A stretch of DNA of 64,000 nucleotides from Torreya grandis (GCA_037957365.1 JARHVA010002685.1:2237001-2301000), one strand, 5' to 3'; positions 14,219-27,049 are shown, counted from the first letter of the stretch. Notes: generated by a model from the letters alone, not told the origin. Translations and numbers: made by a program.

Positions 14219-15480
14219 GATTATAACTACCTATGGGAAAATTAGTATCTCCCCAATATTGCTACTAATTATAACCACCTATGGGAAAATTAGTATCATT
14301 TACCTATTCTATTGTATCCTAGTTATAACCACCTATGGGTAAACTAAGGGCAACACTTGTTTACCATGCATTGCCGCATCACCTTACGATCACTATTTTC
14401 ATTTGACTAGTCATTTATCAGATTTGAGAACTTGTTGGGACCTAGTTGGTTTTTCCCTACCTTTTGTGTGGATAAAATTACTATAATTTGAGGTCATTTT
14501 AAGGCTATGTAGGTCATTCTCAATTCATGTTGAGGTCATCTCAATCCCCCTTTCCATATGCTCTCACCATTTTAAAAACAACCTAAGCTAAATGTTCTCA
14601 TCATTTTGTGAGTAGGTATCTTATCATTCTATAATGAGTTAAGTTACCTCAAGATTATAAAAACATTCATAACATTTCAAAAATACAAAAACATTTGTCT
14701 TATATAAGCCTAGTCAGTTATCCTTGATCTGCCCTACTGGGGCAAAGTCATTGTTAGGATGATTTCTTTTACTTTTATTTTTAGGATTTTTGTTTGTTTG
14801 TTTATTTCAAGTTATTTGTTTGTTTGTTTGTTTTTTAATTACCTTTTTTTTACTTTCATTATTGTTGCCTTGACTCGATCTATATGTATGCATTGGGTGA
14901 TTCTTTGCACACATTATTCTTGAGTTTATCCATATTCATACGTCAATATTGTTATCATGGTTTTTATCATTGGTGCATTGTTTTCAAGTGTTTATTAGAT
15001 TAGGAGTATATTCATATGCATATTTTAGCCAAGTATTCATGGTGTTCTATCATGATGCCTATTGTCACATGTTACAACAAAAATTAGCTTCAAAAAGGTC
15101 TATAATCAATGCAACCATAGAGGTTTCTCCTTGGCACCTTGCCAAATCCTTCCATCCCACCATTGATCAAATTAACCCTTTTTCCATTCTAATTATATCA
15201 TTTCTAATAAGGATGAGCATCTCCTAGTTAGCAAATATAATTGAATCATTTTCCATTGATCAATCTCATTCCTCTATTCATCTCTCTCATCACTTTATGC
15301 CTACTCATCTTTAATCAATATTTTAGGTTGTATCTTTGAGTTATGCTTGTTAATCAACCCTAACTAGGGCACCATCATCTTTAGCCAATCTAGATCCTCT
15401 TATTGATTATAACCGCCTATGGCCAAATCATTACTTCAACTTTTATTCCTGATTATAACCACTTTTGGGGAAATCAGTAT
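14219..15480 (+). repeat. five copies of a TATAACCACCTATGGG motif
   Basis: Copies lie at 14,219-14,248, 14,267-14,297, 14,320-14,347, 15,403-15,430 and 15,450-15,480. Most are followed by AAAT(T/C)AGTAT or a close variant. The first three are about 50 bp apart. The conserved part includes the downstream AAATTAGTAT, so this is more than a chance box. The function is unknown. Confidence 0.65.
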
Positions 15481-15740
15481 ATTTTTTAACTCAATGCATG
15501 CAAGAATTTTCATATTTGGATTGATCTCAACCATAGGTTAATTCCACATATCTTCTTCTTTATTTTTGAGGGACCTTTCATCAACAAATGTGATGGCCAC
15601 TCCCTAAAGGGGGCATCATCCTAGGCTTCCAAAACACCAATTGGATATTTGTTCTTCAACCATCATCTTATTTTTGGCATAAAGGACTTTTCTCATTATT
15701 TGAGAATATATTTCTTTACCTATGGTTTTAAACATCTTAC

Positions 15741-15755
15741 CAAATAGGGGCAAAC
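15741..15755 (+). promoter_or_regulatory. polypurine tract of LTR-C
   Basis: CAAATAGGGGCAAAC lies directly before TGTAGACACC, the start of the 3' LTR. A purine-rich tract here primes plus-strand synthesis in LTR retrotransposons. Confidence 0.65.
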
Positions 15756-16973
15756 TGTAGACACCTAAAATTAGCCACTGATAAACTCCAACTAGGCTTT
15801 TGACCAATTTTTTAATAAAGTGCATAATTTAGCTTTAAAAACTATAATGCATTAAATGAGTTGAAATTGATATATTCAAGTTCTGATTTTGGTTATAATT
15901 TCATTAAATGGGGAAATGCAATTTATGGGCCAACTAACTTTGGTCAGATCATTTCAAGTCAAAATGTTAATTTTGCACTTGGGTGCTCTAGACTGCTCTT
16001 TTCTATCAAATCTCTTTCACAAGACATGTGCCCTTATTATTTGGTTTTGGTAACATCATAAATGGGATAATAGATCAAATGCATCTGAAATTTACTTTCA
16101 ATTCCAATTTAGTCAAATTTTGGACCAATTAAGACATTTTTACCAATTTGATTAATTTGTGCACCAAGAGCTAAAATTTGCACCAAAGTTGACTAATCAT
16201 GTTTTAGGCTGATTAAACCAAATTAGGGCCTTAATTTAATTTTTCATGGAAATTTTTAAATAATTATTTATTTAAAATTGATTTCTACTAAATACATCAT
16301 CAAGTGATATCATCATATGGGGTGGCATCCATAAGCCATAAATCCATAAAATATTACAATTATGGGTCTCCCATGCCTCATTAAGACCCTCTATGCCTAT
16401 TTAATACCACTCTATCCCAAATATTAATGGGTATATTTGTATAATTAATTTCATATTTGGATTTATTCATAGCCACACATCTCAATCTTGAGATGGATGG
16501 TGATGGTTGATCCTCAAACCATTCCAAAAACCTATAAATAGGAGGCCTTACCTATTAAATTTTAAGCTCTTTTATGCCAAACTTATAATGTCCAAATGCA
16601 TTAAAAAATCATTTCATCTTAGTGTTATAATTTCAAACTTTTGAGCCAAGCCAAGCCAAAACCAAAGGTTCCAAGAGGAGATGAAGGTTACCACACTCCA
16701 TTGATGAAGATCTCTTGAAGCACAAGCCGAGCAAGCCAAAGAAGGATCCTTTTGAATAAATCAAGGATTTGGTAAGAAATTGGTGTTTTATGTTCATATT
16801 TATTATATTTTTCCATTTTTATTTATGCTATCAAATGGATTTCCCTCACTAATCTCTCCCTAGTAACTATGCCTAGAGATATATGCTAGCTAGTGTGTTG
16901 TTGGTTTTTCAATTTAATTTATTTTTGTCACTAAAAAGATAACACCTCTATTGATTCAAATTCCTAGTTCACA
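15756..16973 (+). repeat. 3' LTR of LTR-C
   Basis: This 1,218 bp repeat pairs with 7,557-8,782. It starts TGTAGACACC and ends in CA at 16,972-16,973, followed by the target duplication AGTGA. A TATA box (CTATAAATA) lies at 16,532-16,540. Confidence 0.88.
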
Positions 16974-18423
16974 AGTGATATGTGAGATAATGTGATTTTT
17001 TTTCATGTTATAACAAGTTTTATCTAGTGTATCTATGTAGTTACAGGTCAAGAAATGAAGACAAAGGTTCATGAATAATGTATTAGTGATCTCAAGGGTA
17101 TTAAATCCTAGGTAGGCCTTACCAAATGAGATAGGTTGATCAGTTATAAGTATAATATGGAAAATGTGAGTGTTTAAAGGGAAAAAATATGTTTTCTTAG
17201 AGTCATATACCAATTTTTAAGTCATAATTTTGTAACAAAATGCCTAAGAGTGGTTTTGAAGTTTTTTGAGTGCTTAGAATGAAGAAATGAGAGCTCGAGA
17301 AGAAAGTTTTGATGCTCATTGGCATGTGTAGACTTTACATGTTGAGATTATAATTTGGGGAGATATGTAATATGTATCAAATAAGGTTTTTCAATCATTT
17401 TTTAGTGGTTTTAGGTATACAACTTTATGAACATTTGTTAAGAATGTAAAATGGTCAAAACCCTCCTGTAGACCCTCTTAATGACCTAATTGGATAAACA
17501 TTATTGGATAGTACCAATAATGGATTGGAAAATAAATTTTTATTATTTTATGTTTTATAATACTCCTATAGGAACCTTTAATTTTTAATGGTGTGTTAGG
17601 GTAGTGAGTAGAAGGTTAATAAAAGTGATTCTTTCTAAAGCTTTTGATATTAAAAGCAAGGTTGACTCAATCAATGCATGAAAATCATTGGTGGTTTAAG
17701 GTATATTATTGGTATTAATACCCATAAATTTATTTTATAAAATTTCACCATATTTTTCAATCATTTTTATCATGGAAATTGTCCTATTGCTAAATTTGCA
17801 AAGAGTGAAAATAATGAAATAAACTAGGTTTGAGTGAGAACCTATTTAGGTATGATGTGTAGATGATTAGGAATGGATCCAATGGGTTTGAATATTTTTT
17901 AAGACATATTACTCATTTTCACTTTGTTTTTAATTATTTTTGGTGTTCATACATAGGCTATAAGGTGCTCAGAAAGTGAGATGTCTGTGTGATTAAAAAC
18001 TGTGAAGGTGTGTGTTCTAGAAGTTGATCCATATAATCATTATTTCATATTAAATATCCATAAATTTGTGATTTTATTTTATATTAGGATGTTTAATGAT
18101 AAAATTAATTTATTTTAAGTTAATGAAGTGTTTTCACAAGTGTTAGATGTCATGTTCACTATGACTATGTTTTGGGTCAGTTTGACTCCTTAAGGTATGT
18201 TAGATGAGATGAAGTGTTTGAGGTTACTTGAAAAGAGGTAATGAATAAAATTGAAATAATTTTATATTTTTAAACCTAAATTTACCACAAAGTATTTATT
18301 CTATATGAATAGATATTTTATGTGATTTAACCATGAAAGCCAAAAGGGCTTATCTATTTGTGTGTGTGCAGTGTGAGTGTCGTCTAGGAGATTGGTTTGT
18401 TAGACCAATGATTTATTAAAATA

Positions 18424-18462
<39 letters not shown>

Positions 18463-18526
18463 TATACATACACATATATATATACAATATATATATGTGT
18501 GTGTGTGTATACACACACACACACAC

Positions 18527-18582
<56 letters not shown>

Positions 18583-18594
18583 ATATATATATAT

Positions 18595-18649
<55 letters not shown>

Positions 18650-20148
18650 TATACCTCATAGGAACAATTTATTTATATTATATGTCATGAAAATGTTATT
18701 TCAAGTGCAAATAACAAGTTGTTCATGACTATACTTTTGGAAGATACAAGCAGTCTGAGTGGCCAGCTTGAAGAAGTGAGTTTGAAGTTGTTTGATTTGA
18801 GTTAAGGAAAAAAATGGGTTTAAAGTTTTCAAATAAGTATCAAAGGTTAATTATACATAATTTTAATTAATTTTTTGTTCATATTCAATTTTGGAGAGGC
18901 AATATGCTTGATTGTACTTTGACTATGTTTGACCAAAACTAAGTGACCTGTTACAAAGTTGATTTTGGATGATTTGAGCCTAAGTGAAGGATTACAATGG
19001 ACATGGAGATGTTTATAAAAACATGAATTATATATTCATGTTTTTTTAAGTGTTTTATTTGATAAAATTGACTATATTCTTTAGTTCTAAGAAATAGACT
19101 TTTCTATGTAAGAAGGCCTAAAAGGCGAGAAGACCTAATTAATAGGTTTAAGGTGTGAAATGGAGTTAAAAGTAGTAAGGAACAGAGGTGAGATTAGAGT
19201 GTGTCTATTGAATTAATAATAAAAAAATTTCAACTATTTTTAAATTTGAAATGTTTTCAAATAAGTCTGAGTGTAATGTGGGTGTGAAGGCCTAATTCCT
19301 TTAGGTCTCCATTAGGCATAATAGTGAAATTGGTCTCTATGGAATATGAAAAACATATGGAGAAGTTTCATAATTGATGTAACATGTATGAGGAAATTTT
19401 TGAAGGATAATAAATATATGGTAAATATCTTGGTCTACCAATATGGGTTATATGAAGTGTATGGTATAAAGGCAAGGCCTAATTAGCCTATTTATGCTAG
19501 TTGACGGTGTATGGACTTAAGTGAAGAAAAGAGATAAATAAAGGAGAAAAGGTAGGTCATTGAGGAATATAATATGTTGAATAGGATAATTTATGATTAT
19601 ATAACTAGGATTATTTAGGTAGATACATAGGTTATTATACCTAATGAGCCTAGAAGAGGTATATTGAATGAGCAAGCCCTAGAGGCTGGTTAAGTGAGAG
19701 TGAAGAGGAAAAGGTGCAAACAAAGAAGGTCATCATCAGTTAAAGAGTTATAAAAATGTGTTAAATACTATCATAGATTCAATTTATCTAATTTGGTGCT
19801 TGTTTTCCTAGGGTTTTGGATCCTCCCTACAAGTTGGAGCTTATATAAGACTAGTTGGGTGGGTACTCAACTAGGTAGGGGTTGGATCTCCTTGTGAAGT
19901 ACATGCTTAACTAAATGTCAAATATTTTCATTATAGGATAGTATTAAATTTTTATCATTTAATTTTTTTATCCACCAATAATTTTTCCCACATATCTTTT
20001 GTGTTCTCTTGTATGCTTGTATAATTGTTTACTTATGCATTGATTTATTATGTGAATGTATGTTTCATGGAATAGTAAATGGAATTAAATGGTCATTTTT
20101 GTGCAACTAATTCACCCCCATCTCAATATATACTTCCAATAATTTTTA
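16974..20148 (+). repeat. left LTR of LTR-D, second part
   Basis: This part continues the LTR after LTR-C and aligns with 22,237-about 25,240. It contains a large compound microsatellite (18,425-18,655) that is nearly absent at the equivalent place in the right LTR. The 3' end lies just after AATTCACCCCCATCTC (about 20,110-20,148). The terminal dinucleotide is not certain. Confidence 0.78.
18425..18655. repeat. compound microsatellite (TA/CA/GT/TACATA)
   Basis: Alternating blocks of (TA)n, (CA)n, (GT)n and (TACATA)n total about 230 bp. The sister LTR has only a short TA run at the corresponding point (about 23,716-23,727), so the array grew after insertion of LTR-D. The open frame across it, an Ile-Tyr/Met-Tyr repeat, is not a gene. 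Confidence 0.95.
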
Positions 20149-21759
20149 TAATAGATATACCTTTTATATGAGGCTTGATAGCCTACAGGTGATCCTAAGT
20201 AGCTTAAAGTGTGACGAAGACAAAGTTCATCTTATTTGTAGTGATGGATAAGTTTGTAAAAATCATGACTAAAGTCTACATAATTGTATTAACAAGGTTG
20301 AAGAATAAAGATCATGTTTAAGATAAATCCAAGATAAAACCTAATTTTATAGATAAAAGGAATCTAAATACATATTGAGAGAAAGGTATAGTCAAGTCAC
20401 TCTATGGTCACTTGGTTAGCTAACATAATAGGTACAAGTTTATGCAAGTGTCCTAGAAGGCAGAGGTTCATAAGAATTGATGATTAGTCCTCAAGACCAA
20501 TATATTTTTGGTAGATTTTTTATCCTTAAGTTATAAATATTTTAAATGTTTCAATAAGTGATTGACTTATTGCAAAGGTCATAAATAGATCATCAGTGTT
20601 CTTAAAATGACAAGTTCTATTTCATCATAAGCAAAGTCTGACTATGAGTATGAAAAAGATTATGTATTTGGTCAAATTTAATGTAATAAGGTAATAATTT
20701 TAATGTAATGGCATGTTTTTTATGTCATCTAAGGTTTTTAATTATTCTAAGTTTTTTGACAAGATTTTGAGTGTGCCTTTTATAGAGAATGTTGTTTCAA
20801 AAATTGCCTGAGTCTATTCTTTGTATATGAGATGTTTCAAGAAGGGAGAATGATCTAAAGATAATTGAATCTTGTTTATGATATTAGGAGTTAATTTAAC
20901 ATGTTTTGAATTTTTTTCAAACCTAATTAAGGTGGCTCAATTGATCCAAGAGGATATAGGTAAGCGAGAAGGAGTGGATCCATGTTGATTAGGTCTCCAT
21001 GAGACCTATTAGTAACATGAGGGCTAATGGTTCCTTCATAATGATAGACAATGATTTTAAGTTTTATAAATAATGGAGGAGGATTATGGAGGTTTTTAAT
21101 GAATTATTTTACATGGTTTGGTACCTTGGTGAGGGAAGTATGGGCCATTAAGTCTCATTGTTGGTTCATTGAGGAGACTTGTTTGAAGATGAATTTTTCC
21201 ATATGAAGCATGGTGTTAGAGGGAGGTAACTAGGATAGTTTGAGATGCTTTAAGGGATGTGCATGATGTGAGGGGGAACATATGTAAGATGTTATATTTT
21301 CAAGATTAAGTCATGATGAATAAATCTGCTATACATGTAATCTCAAGAGACAAGCCACACAAGTTGATATGATGATTTGATCATACCAAGTCTTATTTTT
21401 GAAAATGTATTGAATCCTCATGTATGGACACAAGGTAATCTTGTGAGATATATAATTAAATAGGTCAAAGTATTATGTAAGTAAGAGTGAGTGATAATTC
21501 TAAGACAAGTTATCTATTAAAAGAATAAGAAGGTACAGATTTGGTATATGAAGAAAATGATTAAGATGTGTATGTCAAAGGGGGAGAAATTTTTAATCCA
21601 TATGAATGAAAGGTAGGTGAGTATATTGAGCACATAAAGTATATTTAAATGTGTGCATGATCCTAGGGGGAACTTAGTTTCTATTTATTCCACTTTTTTA
21701 TTAATGTAAAAGCGGGGGAAGGAGAAAAAGAGGTTTCCATCAATGATAATGGGGGAGAT
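20149..21759 (+). other. internal region of LTR-D, no coding capacity
   Basis: This 1.6 kb between the LTRs has no gag or pol motif in any frame. Near its 3' end are two GGGGGAGA tracts (about 21,579-21,589 and 21,750-21,758). The second is adjacent to the LTR. A possible, badly decayed primer site (ATTTTTATAATAGA against ATTGGTATCAGAGC) follows the left LTR; I give it little weight. Confidence 0.6.
21749..21759 (+). promoter_or_regulatory. polypurine tract of LTR-D
   Basis: ATGGGGGAGAT is directly followed by TGTTGATAAAAG, the start of the right LTR. LTR-A has the same arrangement (AAGGGGGAGAT then TGTTGGAAAT). Confidence 0.75.
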
Positions 21760-24657
21760 TGTTGATAAAAGTGTTGTCATTGATGTCAAAGGTAATGATA
21801 AAGTAGTGATTGATGAAGGAAGATATCATGAAATGAAAAGAAGGCCTTATGTGCTTGATAAGTGATCCATGTCATTTGAGTTATCTTGATCAATGGAGAA
21901 TTCTATGATAGGCTTGTAATATTTTATCAAGTGTAGTGAGATGCTTTGTAAGCTATAGTAGTGGTCTTGTAGAAGCTCAAGGTGGTTTGGTAACAAAGAA
22001 GCCTAAAGAGAGGTCATTTTTTAGGCATGGCAATGGCTTATAGAGACAAAATGAAGATAAGATATAATATTATGATCTTTATATTGAGCATGGTACTTTC
22101 AGAGCATATGTATGAAGTATGGAGTTAATTCATGACTCTGAAGAGTGAGCTATAGTAGTAAGGGCTCACTAAGGGTTTGTATCTAGGCTTAGCCTTATGA
22201 ACCTAGATGGCCTAATGAATTATTTTGAGTAGGATTGGTGACTTGTGAGCTAATTTGAGTTTTTTTTATGATATAAAAAGTTGTATCTAGTGTATATATG
22301 TAGTTATAGGTTAAATAATGAAGACAAAGGTGCATGAACAATGTCTTGGTGATCTCAATGGTATGTAAGCCTTAGTAGGCTTGACCAAATGAGATAGGTT
22401 TATTATTTATAAGTATAATATGGAAAATATGATTTTTAAAAGAGATATATTATGTTTTCTTGGATGTGTATACTAATTTTTAAGTCATAAGTTTGTATTA
22501 AAATGCCTAAGAGTGGTTTTGAAATTTCTTGAGTACTTAAAATGAAGAGATGAGAGCTCGAGAAGAAAGTTTTGATGCTTTTTGGAATGCGTATACTTTG
22601 AATTATAACCTGATATTTTTTTGGAGATATGTAATATGAATCTAAGAATTTTTAACAATAATTTTGAAGTGGTTTTAGGTATAAAACTTTATGAACATTT
22701 GTTAAGAATGTAAACTGGTCAAAACCCTCCTATAAACCTTATTAATGATCTGATTTGATAAAATTTGTTGGATAGTTCCTATAATGGATTTAAAAATCAA
22801 TTTTTATGATTTTATTTTGTATATGACTCCTCCAAGCACTTCCAAGTGGTAACGGTGTGCCAAGGTAGTCAGTAGAAGGTATAAAAAAGTGTTTCTTTCC
22901 AAAGGTTTTGATGCTATAGGTAGGGTTGACTAAGTTAATACATGAAAATATTTTTTTGTTGAAGATAAATACTTTTAATTGAAACCCATGAAGTTATTTT
23001 TTCAATTTTCATCCTCTATGTCAATCATTTTGATCATGGCAATTGTCCTATCACTAAATCTGCGAAGAGTGAAAATAGTGAAAAAAACTAGGCTTGAGTG
23101 AGAATCTTCTTAGGGATAATATGAATATGAGTAGGAAGGGATCAAATTTTTTTTGGTATTGTTTTAATACTGATTCGTCATGTTGATTTGTATGGTATGT
23201 TTTGTTTTTACTCATACACAGGCTAGAAAGTGCTCACAAAGTGACCTGTTTGTGTGATTGAAAACTATGAAGGTGTGTGTTTCAAAAGTTGATCCATATA
23301 TTCATTATTTTATATTAAAATTGCATAAATTTGTGATTTTATTATATATTATGATTTTTAAGGAACATATTAATGCATTTAAAGATAAATTAAGTGTTTG
23401 TACAATTGTTAGATGTCATATTCACTATGACTATGTTTTGGGCTAGTTTGATTGCTTTAGGTGTACTAGGTGAGAAGAAGTGTATGAGGTCAATTTATAA
23501 TATGTGATGCATAAAATGTAAATATTTTTGTATTTTTATACCTATATTTAACATAAAATATTTATGGGATATGAATATATAGGTTAAGTAAATGAACCAT
23601 GAAAGCCAAAAGGGCTTATCTACCTGTATGTACATAATGTGAGAGTGCTCTAAGAGATTGGTCTATTAGACCAATGATTGATGACATGAAAAGAGATATA
23701 AATAATTTAAAATTATATATATATACCTCATAGTAACCATTTATGTTTATTATATGTCATGAAAGTGTTATTTCAATTGAAAATAACAAGTTGATCATGA
23801 CTGCACTTTTGGAAGCTATAAGTAGTTTGAGTGGTTAATTTGAAGAAGTGAGTTTGAAGTTTTTTGACCTGAGTTGATGAAAAAAATGAGTTTTAAGATG
23901 TAAAGGAAGTATAAAATGTTAATAATAATTAATTTTAAGTCCTTTTGTGTTCATATTTAGGTTCAGAGAGACAATATGCTTGATTGTACTTTAATTGTGT
24001 TTGACAAAAATTGAGTGAGCCTATTATAGAGGTGATTCTAGATGATTAGAGATTGAATGAAGGAGTAAAATAGATATGGAGAGGTTTATGAAGTTATGAT
24101 TGATATATTAATGTTTTTTCTCAATTTATTTATTCAATAAAAGTTATTATATTATTAAATTCTAAGGAATAGAGTTTTCTATGTAAGAAGGCCTAAAAGG
24201 CGAGAAGACCTAATTGATAGGTTCAGGGTGTGAAATGGATTTACATGTAATAAGGACCAAAAGTGAGATTAGAGTGTGTGTATTAAATTAATATTAAACT
24301 TTTTCAAGTTATTTTGAATGAAAAATGTGTTCAAATAAGTTTGAGTGTAATGTGTGGGTGTGAAGGCCTAATTCCTTTAGGTCTCCATTAGGCCTAATAG
24401 TGAAATTGCTCTCTATGGACTATGATAAACCTATGGATAACTTTTATCATTAATTTAAATTTTATGAGGACATATTTTAATTATAAATCTTGTTTTTAAA
24501 ATATTTTTTCCAACCAATATGGTTTATATGAAGTTTATGGTATAAAGGCAAGGCCTAATTAGCCTATTTTTGCTAGTTGAGGGTGTATGGACTTAAGCAA
24601 AAAAAATAGCTCAATCAAGGAGAAGAGGTAGGTAATTGAGGAATATCATAGAGTTAA

Positions 24658-24706
<49 letters not shown>

Positions 24707-25240
24707 CCAATAATATTTAGCTATACACATAGGTCATTGGACCTAATGAGCTTAAAAGAGGTATATTAAGTGAGTGAGCCCTAAAGGCTAGTTTAGTGAG
24801 AGTGAAGAGGAAAGGGTGAAAAAACATGAGGTCAAAATCAGTTGAATATTTAGAAACAAGTGTTAAATATGATCATATATTCAAGGTATCTAAGTTTGTT
24901 CTTGGTTGCCTAGGGGGTTGGAGCCTCCTTGTAAGTTAGATCTTGCAGAAGACTAGTTGGGTGGGTGCTCAACTAGTTAGGGTTTGGATCTCCTTATGAA
25001 GTGGGTGCTTAACTAAATGTTAAATATTTTAATTATATTATATAATTGCATGTGCATTGTTTAGTGGGTTTTATCACCCAAGAGGGTTTCCCACATATCT
25101 CATGTGTTCTCTTGTATTCTTGTGTAGTTGTTTACTTATGCACTGATATCTTATGTGAATGTATATTTCATGGAATGGTAATTAGAATTTAATGGTTAAT
25201 ATTGTGAAAATAATTCACCACCCCATCTTATTATACAATT
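21760..25240 (+). repeat. right LTR of LTR-D, carrying the empty site for LTR-C
   Basis: This is the full-length sister of the split left LTR. The unoccupied target is TTGGTGACTTG around 22,235-22,245, and sequence before and after it matches both flanks of LTR-C. It contains its own (TA)n expansion at 24,664-24,705, which the left LTR lacks. Its end, near AATTCACCACCCC and the following 30 bases, is approximate. Confidence 0.8.
24664..24705. repeat. (TA)n microsatellite
   Basis: About 42 bp of alternating TA within the right LTR of LTR-D. It is absent from the corresponding part of the left LTR, so it expanded after integration. Confidence 0.95.
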
Positions 25241-25398
25241 AAAACACCATTGTCTCCAATCTCTCTCTTGTGTCACCACTACATCAACCACTAGCTATGC
25301 ATGATCTCATTGTAGATGTATATAATCATCCATGATCTTGATACCTACCCCACCCAAAATATCAAGTGTGAGCATAGCTCACCTGTATAACTTGACAC

Positions 25399-25470
<72 letters not shown>

Positions 25471-25471
25471 G

Positions 25472-25518
<47 letters not shown>

Positions 25519-26940
25519 CCACCTATATTATATAGTGGTAATGGATGCTTGTAACTCTTATATCCATCTTTATTAACCCATCATACACAACATCATCAAA
25601 ATGTGTAATGTCATTTATCACAACATAGCCTTAATGATGGTCTCATAGTATTCATCATCTCCTAAACCTATGCACACCAACACAATTCATTACATATTTA
25701 CTTGATAAGTAAATAATAAACTAATCCAAGCATACAAATATACAATAATAACATACCCTCAATTACCCTAATGGGTTCTTGATCCAATACATCTTTCATG
25801 ATAACCCCATCTCTAAAAAATAGTGGTAATCATTTATGTCATCCCAATGATATTATGAAGGAATAATTAACTCCTACAACATACACATTAGGTATTTCTA
25901 TCACAAAATCTCACTCTATAACTAGAATCAGTTCCAACTTAGCTACGATGGGTCTCAGTCTATTGACCAACCTCGCTGAGCCCTAAGAACTCCTCAACCA
26001 CACCCATAGATGGGTGTCAAATCTTGGACCACACAAAAGTACCATGTCACCCTATCATATTGAAATATCTTAATAAAATTGACCCAATGTTCATGAAATA
26101 AATAGCTCACCTAAATCCATCTCAATTGAATCCCATCCTCGAGCCATCCCTTAAATGCCTTATAGGGTTTGTAAATAATATGTTTGACTGTCACTTATTA
26201 TAATTAATTTAGATAGTGTATCATGCTCTTAAACCACATATGATTTGTGTTATTCCATCTCTCTACAAATACTTGTGGGTGTTCTTAATCTACATATGTA
26301 AACCCTTCAGGTTTAGCCACTTTATTGTGCTCATAATCCCAACAATGTAATAGTTTCAGTGATCCAATTTCATCACCATACAAATCCTAAGTAAAACATT
26401 ATAAATCATAATATAAGTGGGATAACATGATGAAACACCATAAGTATATGATCCTATGATCATCTGTGTCTTGGACAATCCCATACATCCAATGTGAAAT
26501 AGATACACCACTACTATCAATAGTAAAAAATGAAGCCAATAATACTGCTAAAAACTTCCACAACCACAGAACACCAGATATAACAATCACATATAATAAC
26601 ACATCACTATTACTTCCCTAATGATGGGTCCTTATAGGTATGGCCACAAAATACCTCAGGCCTATTCTATGTCTATATCTCCACCTTTATCCTATAATAC
26701 AACACATTGACCTGTAAAGGGAAATCTAAGTATCTTGTACACATTCTCTAGAGTAACAATAATCTCTCTAGTGGGTAGCCAAAAAGTACATGTGTCAACA
26801 TTACACCACTAACATAGTGTAATAATCTAATTAAAATCTCAAGACATCAGTGTAAATGATGTCACATAACCCAAACCATCCTTATCAAAAAATTCTCTCT
26901 CATTATATATTAAGGGTATCTCACATAAGCACTCCATAAT
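25241..26940 (-). pseudogene. plant mobile domain (PMD) protein remnant
   Basis: PMD (aminotransferase-like plant mobile domain, PF10536) occurs in plant genes of the MAIN/MAIL group and in transposable elements. The - strand frame starting near 26,936 has the diagnostic block at about 26,715-26,795: a Trp-Cys start, then TCTFWLPTREIIVTLENVYK and ILRFPFTG. This matches the family pattern W.P.T.TF.LP.GE.T.TL.DV..LLGLP..G. Upstream are the expected LI..L.ERW equivalents with stops. Further left the same strand keeps coding-like stretches (a 67-codon open frame at 26,399-26,602; ERWNNTNHMWFKS near 26,240). Several stops make it inactive. It lies head-to-head with the gypsy integrase remnant. The C-terminal tail appears to continue across LTR-D at 7,074-6,880. 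The start codon was not identified. Confidence 0.6.
25402..25516. repeat. (TA)n microsatellite with a TATG block
   Basis: (TA)n flanks five TATG units (about 25,457-25,478). The array is about 115 bp and lies just outside LTR-D. The Tyr-Ile repeat open frame across it is an artefact. Confidence 0.95.
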
Positions 26941-27049
26941 CTAACCACTATGGAAATACCTCATGCACACATCTACCTATAAAATACACACTTCAACTAG
27001 GCATCTACCTTAACACATCCTCCATTTACTATCCCCAAGATAATAGACT

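Larger units (their letters stand above)
13421..15755 (+). other. LTR-C 3' internal region, non-coding
   Basis: No recognisable protein is present. The region holds five dispersed copies of a motif of about 30 bases (core TATAACCACCTATGGG) at 14,219, 14,267, 14,320, 15,403 and 15,450. It ends in a polypurine tract before the 3' LTR. Confidence 0.55.
7557..16973 (+). mobile_element. LTR-C: 9.4 kb LTR retrotransposon, non-autonomous, inserted in the left LTR of LTR-D
   Basis: Two direct repeats, 7,557-8,782 and 15,756-16,973, start TGTA(A/G)ACACC and end TTCACA. They are flanked by a 5-bp duplication with one mismatch (GGTGA/AGTGA). In the first 55 bases the two LTRs differ at 7 positions. A purine-rich tract (AAATAGGGGCAAAC) precedes the right LTR. 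This layout, AGGGGCAAA then TGTAGACACC, is typical of Ty3/gypsy elements, so I infer that superfamily. The 7 kb interior has a gag-like remnant, but no reverse transcriptase, RNase H or integrase motif was found. Confidence 0.88.
7075..25240 (+). mobile_element. LTR-D: LTR retrotransposon with giant LTRs and a 1.6 kb interior (interrupted by LTR-C)
   Basis: The segments 7,075-7,556 plus 16,974-about 20,148 align along their whole length with 21,760-about 25,240. Landmarks occur in the same order in both, such as TGTTGTCATTGATG at the start, a segment containing AAGGCGAGAAGACCTAATT (19,110 and 24,185) and AATTCACC at the end. These are the two LTRs, each about 3.5 kb. The interior is only about 1.6 kb and encodes nothing recognisable. 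A polypurine tract sits directly before the right LTR. The PPT and LTR start resemble those of the Copia-type LTR-A, but the lineage is uncertain because no protein remains. The element is non-autonomous and LARD-like. The exact 3' ends and the target duplication are not resolved; the five bases before the left LTR are CCTAT. Confidence 0.8.

Noticed and set aside
18384..18659. 91-codon Ile-Tyr/Met-Tyr open frame on the minus strand
   Set aside because: It is a translation of a compound microsatellite.
25226..25245. Exact right end and target duplication of LTR-D
   Set aside because: The ends of the two LTRs have diverged (ACTTCCA against AATTAAAACA), and CCTAT on the left has no convincing match on the right.
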